In this document: positions 34,643 to 37,420 of the stretch, in pieces | Numbering within the stretch: position 1 is the stretch's first letter | Layout: each line of letters opens with the position of its first letter | Source of the DNA: Gammaproteobacteria bacterium | GTDB taxonomy: Bacteria > Pseudomonadota > Gammaproteobacteria > Acidithiobacillales > Acidithiobacillaceae | Direction: 5' to 3' | DNA length: 37,420 bases | NCBI GenBank assembly: GCA_023381645.1 | Contig: JAMCRJ010000067.1 | Coordinates: 1-37,420 of the forward strand | Made by a program: the position numbers and the translations under genes | The notes under the pieces: generated by a model | The model's input: the letters and a program-made list of their open reading frames with translations, nothing else | The model's database searches: none | Told to the model about the DNA's origin: nothing

Positions 34643-34937
34643 GGGTGACTCCTGTCAATTTTTGCACATCCCTCTCGAAATCGTCCACCAAGGCAGACAG
34701 CGATGAGAAAACATAGGACTCTTCCATGTCACCATAATGCCGGTGGTCCCCTTTGCCAGTTTCGTTGTCATACCGCACCATGCATTGCCCGTTCTTGCCG
34801 CAGTAGAACCGATATTTGAAGCCGTGCGGTCGCTCCGGTGAAGGCTCCGGAAGTTGCCAGATCACCGCCTCTACGATGACGTCATCTGGTCGGGTTTCCT
34901 TCTTGTAGAATACGCGGATCGCTTTCATATATTGCAT
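34635..34937 (-). CDS. tumE: TumE-like toxin (DUF6516)
   Basis: Encodes 100 residues from ATG 34937, or 97 from ATG 34928. Marks of the family are VIVEAVIWQLPEP, FKYRFYCGKNGQCMVRYDNE and GKGDHRHYGDMEESY, which carries a dense cluster of His, Asp and Glu in the likely active region. TumE toxins inhibit growth, the target being uncertain to me. The frame is open to 35420, but that stretch is antisense to the TraF-type gene and is rejected. No ribosome binding site is visible; the start lies inside an inverted repeat, consistent with autoregulation or a leaderless transcript. Confidence 0.82.
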   Translation of the reverse strand: MQYMKAIRVFYKKETRPDDVIVEAVIWQLPEPSPERPHGFKYRFYCGKNGQCMVRYDNETGKGDHRHYGDMEESYVFSSLSALVDDFERDVQKLTGVTHD

Positions 34938-34955
34938 GATAGACAATATATCATG
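34935..34955. promoter_or_regulatory. Inverted repeat between divergent tumE and traF, likely operator
   Basis: CATGATA (34935-34941) and TATCATG (34949-34955) are separated by 7 bases. One arm contains the tumE ATG on the minus strand and the other the traF ATG on the plus strand, so a protein bound here could shut both. The TumA-like HTH protein is the natural candidate. Confidence 0.5.
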
Positions 34956-35576
34956 TTGGGTCAACAAGTCCGCAACCGGTGCTATATACCGGGCATAAAA
35001 ACACTCCATCGCAAAGACAAATGGATCATCGGCGGCATCGCTCTGGCACTTGTTGCGGGCGGCTGTGCCACAGCAATAATTCACCAAGAACGCCTCACCC
35101 TCAACGCCTCCCCCAGTGTGCCAATAGGCATATACCAGATCATCCCCATTAAAAAGCCGCTCCATGATGGCGAGTGGGTACGGCTCTGCCCTCCGCTGGC
35201 TCCGTCGGTACGACAGGAGGTGCGCCATCACTGGATGGATCTGAGCGCATCGTCGGTCTGCGAGGATCATCTGGTGACGTTCATCAAGCATGTGGTCGCC
35301 GTACCAGGGCAAACCGTGACCTTGTCGGCAAAGGGGATGACCGTGGATGGGCACCTGATACCGCGTACCGCCGTACAGTTCACAGCACCTGTGCCCAATC
35401 AGTACGTCCACCTCATCCATTACCCGTTCGGCACATATACGGTAAAGCCTGGCACGTTCTGGGAGGTTGCCACCGGCATACAGTGGGCCTTCGACAGCCG
35501 ATACTATGGCCCGATTCCAGACAGAAACATCCGCTCCGGGGCACGTCCGGTATGGACGTGGAAGAGGTCGTCATGA
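34953..35576 (+). CDS. traF: TraF-type S26 conjugative transfer peptidase
   Basis: Encodes 207 residues from ATG 34953. A single membrane anchor spans about 24-43 (WIIGGIALALVAGG). The catalytic serine is Ser55 in SPSVPIGIY, the general-base lysine is in FIKHVVAVPGQTV, and the last conserved block is FDSRYYGPIPDRNI. TraF peptidases process or cyclise the pilin of IncP-type conjugation systems in the inner membrane. The longer frame to 34854 is antisense to tumE and rejected. Its TGA overlaps the ATG of the transglycosylase fragment (ATGA). No other transfer genes are in the window, so this is probably a leftover of a conjugative element. Confidence 0.87.
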   Translation: MLGQQVRNRCYIPGIKTLHRKDKWIIGGIALALVAGGCATAIIHQERLTLNASPSVPIGIYQIIPIKKPLHDGEWVRLCPPLAPSVRQEVRHHWMDLSASSVCEDHLVTFIKHVVAVPGQTVTLSAKGMTVDGHLIPRTAVQFTAPVPNQYVHLIHYPFGTYTVKPGTFWEVATGIQWAFDSRYYGPIPDRNIRSGARPVWTWKRSS

Positions 35577-35740
35577 TTCCGGTCGCCAGCCTGGCCGCCC
35601 AATGTGCCCCCGTGGTCGCCCCGTCTACCATGGCCGCCGTCGTACAACATGAAAGCGGCGGAAACCCTCAGCAGGTGGCATCCTACAAGGCTCTTGGGGG
35701 ATGCGCTGTATTTCGCAACCCGCTTAGCGCCGAACCAAAC
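35573..35740 (+). pseudogene. Lytic transglycosylase (VirB1/TrbN-like), truncated
   Basis: The start is coupled to traF by ATGA. The first 35 residues read MIPVASLAAQCAPVVAP, then TMAAVVQHESGGNP, with the catalytic Glu in HESGGNP. The frame then loses all resemblance to the family and runs on to 36004 only as antisense of the secreted-protein gene. The missing part is the rest of the SLT domain. The break is near 35680-35740 and marks the right edge of the conjugation remnant. Confidence 0.75.
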
Positions 35741-35741
35741 G

Positions 35742-36623
35742 TCATTTTCCGCCAGCGCCAGGACCCGCAAACGTGCGCACGTTCAAGTGCGCCATGGGAG
35801 GATGTCCACCTGGCCCGCCAGGCCGACGCATCGGTTGTCGTGGAACCGTGCGTATGGGCCCGGACTGACGAAATGCCGGTGGCCCGACATGCCCTCTGTA
35901 CGCCGGGCGAACCAGTGGTCGTATGGGCAGCCCAGCGTAACGGCGAATCTGCGGGCGGTAGACAAACGGGGCGGGTCCAGGCAAAGGACGGAATCCGGGT
36001 CTGACGGGTCGAACCACGGGATGGACAATCCGCCCGCGCACGTATGGGCGGCGGACCAATGGCCGACCAGGCTGGGGCACCACACCAAATCCCGGACGAA
36101 ACACCGGATGCATGCGCCCGCGATAAAACGGTCTGCCGACCGCAAGTCTGCCACGGTAACGTGGGATCACCCGCGCCCGCCAGACCCGGTAATGGTCCAG
36201 GTCCATACGATGCCGAAACCACCATGCGGGATGGTTCACCTGATACCACGGCGCCACCCTGGCACGCCACCAGACGAAATAGGGCTGGTAAGGATACATG
36301 GGCGGTGGCGGACCGTATTCGAGCGGCAACGGCAAAACGCTGTACGGAGGCAACGGATACCATGGACCAATGTAATCCGTACTGTACAGCCAGCCATTGC
36401 CGGCCCAGTCGTAATAAAAGCCATCATAGGCATAGACAAAGCTGGAGGCCATGGGCAGGTAGTAGGCGTTGACGCCATCCCCGACGGAAAACGCGAAGTT
36501 GATTTGCGCGGAGGCAGCGGGGGTGGAAAATGCCCAGGTTCCACAAAGCAGCAGAAGCCAAAGCAATGGCGCCGGAGCGATCAGCCCCAGACGGCGCTTA
36601 ATGGTGGGTAAGGCGGGCTTCAT
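35742..36623 (-). CDS. Secreted Arg/Pro/Tyr-rich protein of unknown function
   Basis: Encodes 293 residues from ATG 36623, which overlaps the lipoprotein stop (ATGA). A signal peptide is clear: basic IKRRLG, hydrophobic PAPLLWLLLLCGTWAF and the cleavage site PAASA. Residues 30-110 are aromatic (AYYLPMASSFVYAYDGF, LYSTDYIGPWYPLPPY); the rest is strongly basic, with repeated R-P-x-R and Y-R-G-R units such as RPFYRGRMHP, RRPYVRGRI, RPAYRGHVG. I recognise no catalytic motif. The high charge suggests that it binds polyanions or the cell surface in the periplasm. The longer frame to 36707 would read through the lipoprotein gene. Confidence 0.72.
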   Translation of the reverse strand: MKPALPTIKRRLGLIAPAPLLWLLLLCGTWAFSTPAASAQINFAFSVGDGVNAYYLPMASSFVYAYDGFYYDWAGNGWLYSTDYIGPWYPLPPYSVLPLPLEYGPPPPMYPYQPYFVWWRARVAPWYQVNHPAWWFRHRMDLDHYRVWRARVIPRYRGRLAVGRPFYRGRMHPVFRPGFGVVPQPGRPLVRRPYVRGRIVHPVVRPVRPGFRPLPGPAPFVYRPQIRRYAGLPIRPLVRPAYRGHVGPPAFRQSGPIRTVPRQPMRRPGGPGGHPPMAHLNVRTFAGPGAGGK

Positions 36624-36775
36624 CGCCGCCATCCCCACCCCCGCCATGCCGGGTGGATAATGGGATGCACCCGATAGCCGTAACCATAACCGGGGGCGAC
36701 CACGCACCCGGACAGCATGGCGATACCCGCCATGACGATCAGAAAACGCCGATAGCGTATAACGAAACGCATCAT
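36620..36775 (-). CDS. Small lipoprotein
   Basis: Encodes 51 residues from ATG 36775, with GAGAGG just upstream. Residues 2-10 are basic (MRFVIRYRR), followed by FLIVMAGIAMLSGC with a lipobox LSGC for signal peptidase II. The mature peptide of about 27 residues is Tyr/Gly/His-rich (APGYGYGYRVHP). It is translated just ahead of the secreted protein and presumably works with it. The function is unknown. Confidence 0.72.
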   Translation of the reverse strand: MMRFVIRYRRFLIVMAGIAMLSGCVVAPGYGYGYRVHPIIHPAWRGWGWRR

Positions 36776-36974
36776 GTACCTCTCAGCCTGATTGCGGGGA
36801 ATCAACCCTGTTCAGTTTTGACACGAGCTTCCAGCATGTGTTCGCACGCCCGCTACGGCGATTTCTCTTGCTGAAAATCAATCCGGTATTCACCCGTGCT
36901 GCCTGTACGATAGTAAGCCCCTTGATTTGGTCATGGTCGCCGTGCTGTTGCCCAATCCCGTAGGGACGGATAGA

Positions 36975-37367
36975 TCATGTCTTCACGACCCGCCAGCCTT
37001 TCTTCTCTTCCACAGGCAGGCGCGAATCCTGTTCAATCAGAACCTGATTGGCGTGATGTTCCCTACCAGCCGCAAGCCCATCGCCATGCGGAATGGTCCC
37101 CTCTTTCATGAAAATGTTCAGGTTGTTCTTGGTGGCGAAGTGCAGCAACTCCGCATAGGCTTGCGGATGTGACTGCTCCAGTGCTTCGTCGAAAATGATG
37201 GACGCGCAGCCACCGATGGTGGCCGGTTCCACGCCATCCTCATAGTGAATTTTGTGGTTCGGACCGAAGTGTGCCAGGCCCGCCCCCTCCATCAGCATTT
37301 CCGCCCAGTCCGATGGCCGGAATTTACGCCGATCCGGCAGCACAACACCTTCAATGACAATGAGCAT
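36975..37367 (-). CDS. DUF3579 domain-containing protein
   Basis: Encodes 130 residues. Marks of the family are VIEGVVLPDRRKFRPSDWAEM, then VEPATIGGCASIIFDEAL and FATKNNLNIF near the C-terminus. DUF3579 proteins are found in beta- and gammaproteobacteria and have no assigned function. The ATG has AGGA upstream. It is separated by about 200 bases without visible genes from the lipoprotein gene. The stop is at 36975. Confidence 0.85.
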   Translation of the reverse strand: MLIVIEGVVLPDRRKFRPSDWAEMLMEGAGLAHFGPNHKIHYEDGVEPATIGGCASIIFDEALEQSHPQAYAELLHFATKNNLNIFMKEGTIPHGDGLAAGREHHANQVLIEQDSRLPVEEKKGWRVVKT

Positions 37368-37420
37368 GTCTTATTCCTGTGAGTGGATGATCAGGGTGCG
37401 ATATTGTGGGGTGCTACCCT

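Noticed and set aside
34854..34952. Longer N-terminus for the TraF-type peptidase
   Set aside because: It is antisense to the conserved tumE start, and the anchor helix follows naturally from ATG 34953.

Overview
The window looks like chromosome of a GC-rich gammaproteobacterium-like acidophile, most probably Acidithiobacillus or a close relative. This is inferred from gene content and order (guaBA; pcnB, CCA-enzyme-like gene, folK, nucleoside kinase, panB, panC, a giant DUF3683-type FAD/Fe-S oxidoreductase; mutS with a YdcH-like gene; a DUF3579 gene); no rRNA or other species marker is present.

Region 1 (1-11.2 kb) is an accessory island. It opens with the end of an ISL3-like transposase. 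A tightly packed minus-strand operon then reads right to left: MmeI-like DNA methyltransferase, vapB-vapC toxin-antitoxin, SF2 helicase, GIY-YIG nuclease, PHP-domain ABC ATPase, AlbA_2/RecG-like ATP-binding protein. The methyltransferase is cut in frame by a single amber codon. The island abuts the 3' end of guaA through a decayed serine resolvase, and everything from guaB to the island's last gene lies on one strand. The content (helicase + methylase + ATPase + nuclease, with an embedded toxin-antitoxin pair) points to a defence or restriction-like system, and this is the best candidate for an incompletely described system here.

Region 2 (11.2-15.3 kb) is housekeeping: guaB and guaA (minus) and, divergently, a membrane-anchored polyprenyl-phosphate glycosyltransferase (plus). 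Region 3 (15.35-16.4 kb) holds remnants of a zinc-type alcohol dehydrogenase and an RND efflux permease.

Region 4 (16.4-27.0 kb) is a long plus-strand cluster: poly(A) polymerase, a second class II nucleotidyltransferase, folate (folK) and pantothenate (panB, panC) synthesis, a deoxynucleoside kinase, the 1277-residue oxidoreductase, an Smr-domain protein and a class II aldolase family protein. Many of its junctions overlap by 1-8 bases. Region 5 (27.0-33.4 kb) has a DEDDh exonuclease, a Bax-inhibitor-1 family membrane protein, a GT4 glycosyltransferase, remnants resembling YajQ and HugZ, a YdcH/DUF465 protein and mutS.

Region 6 (33.4-37.4 kb) contains a 57-residue stand-alone PCP_red-domain protein, then an orphan 3' half of a tRNA-Val(CAC) gene followed by its own terminator. 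This is the footprint of an integrated element. Beyond it are att-like repeats, a tumA/tumE toxin-antitoxin pair, a TraF-type peptidase and a truncated lytic transglycosylase, which are conjugation-module leftovers. The window ends with a lipoprotein, a secreted Arg/Pro/Tyr-rich protein and a DUF3579 protein.
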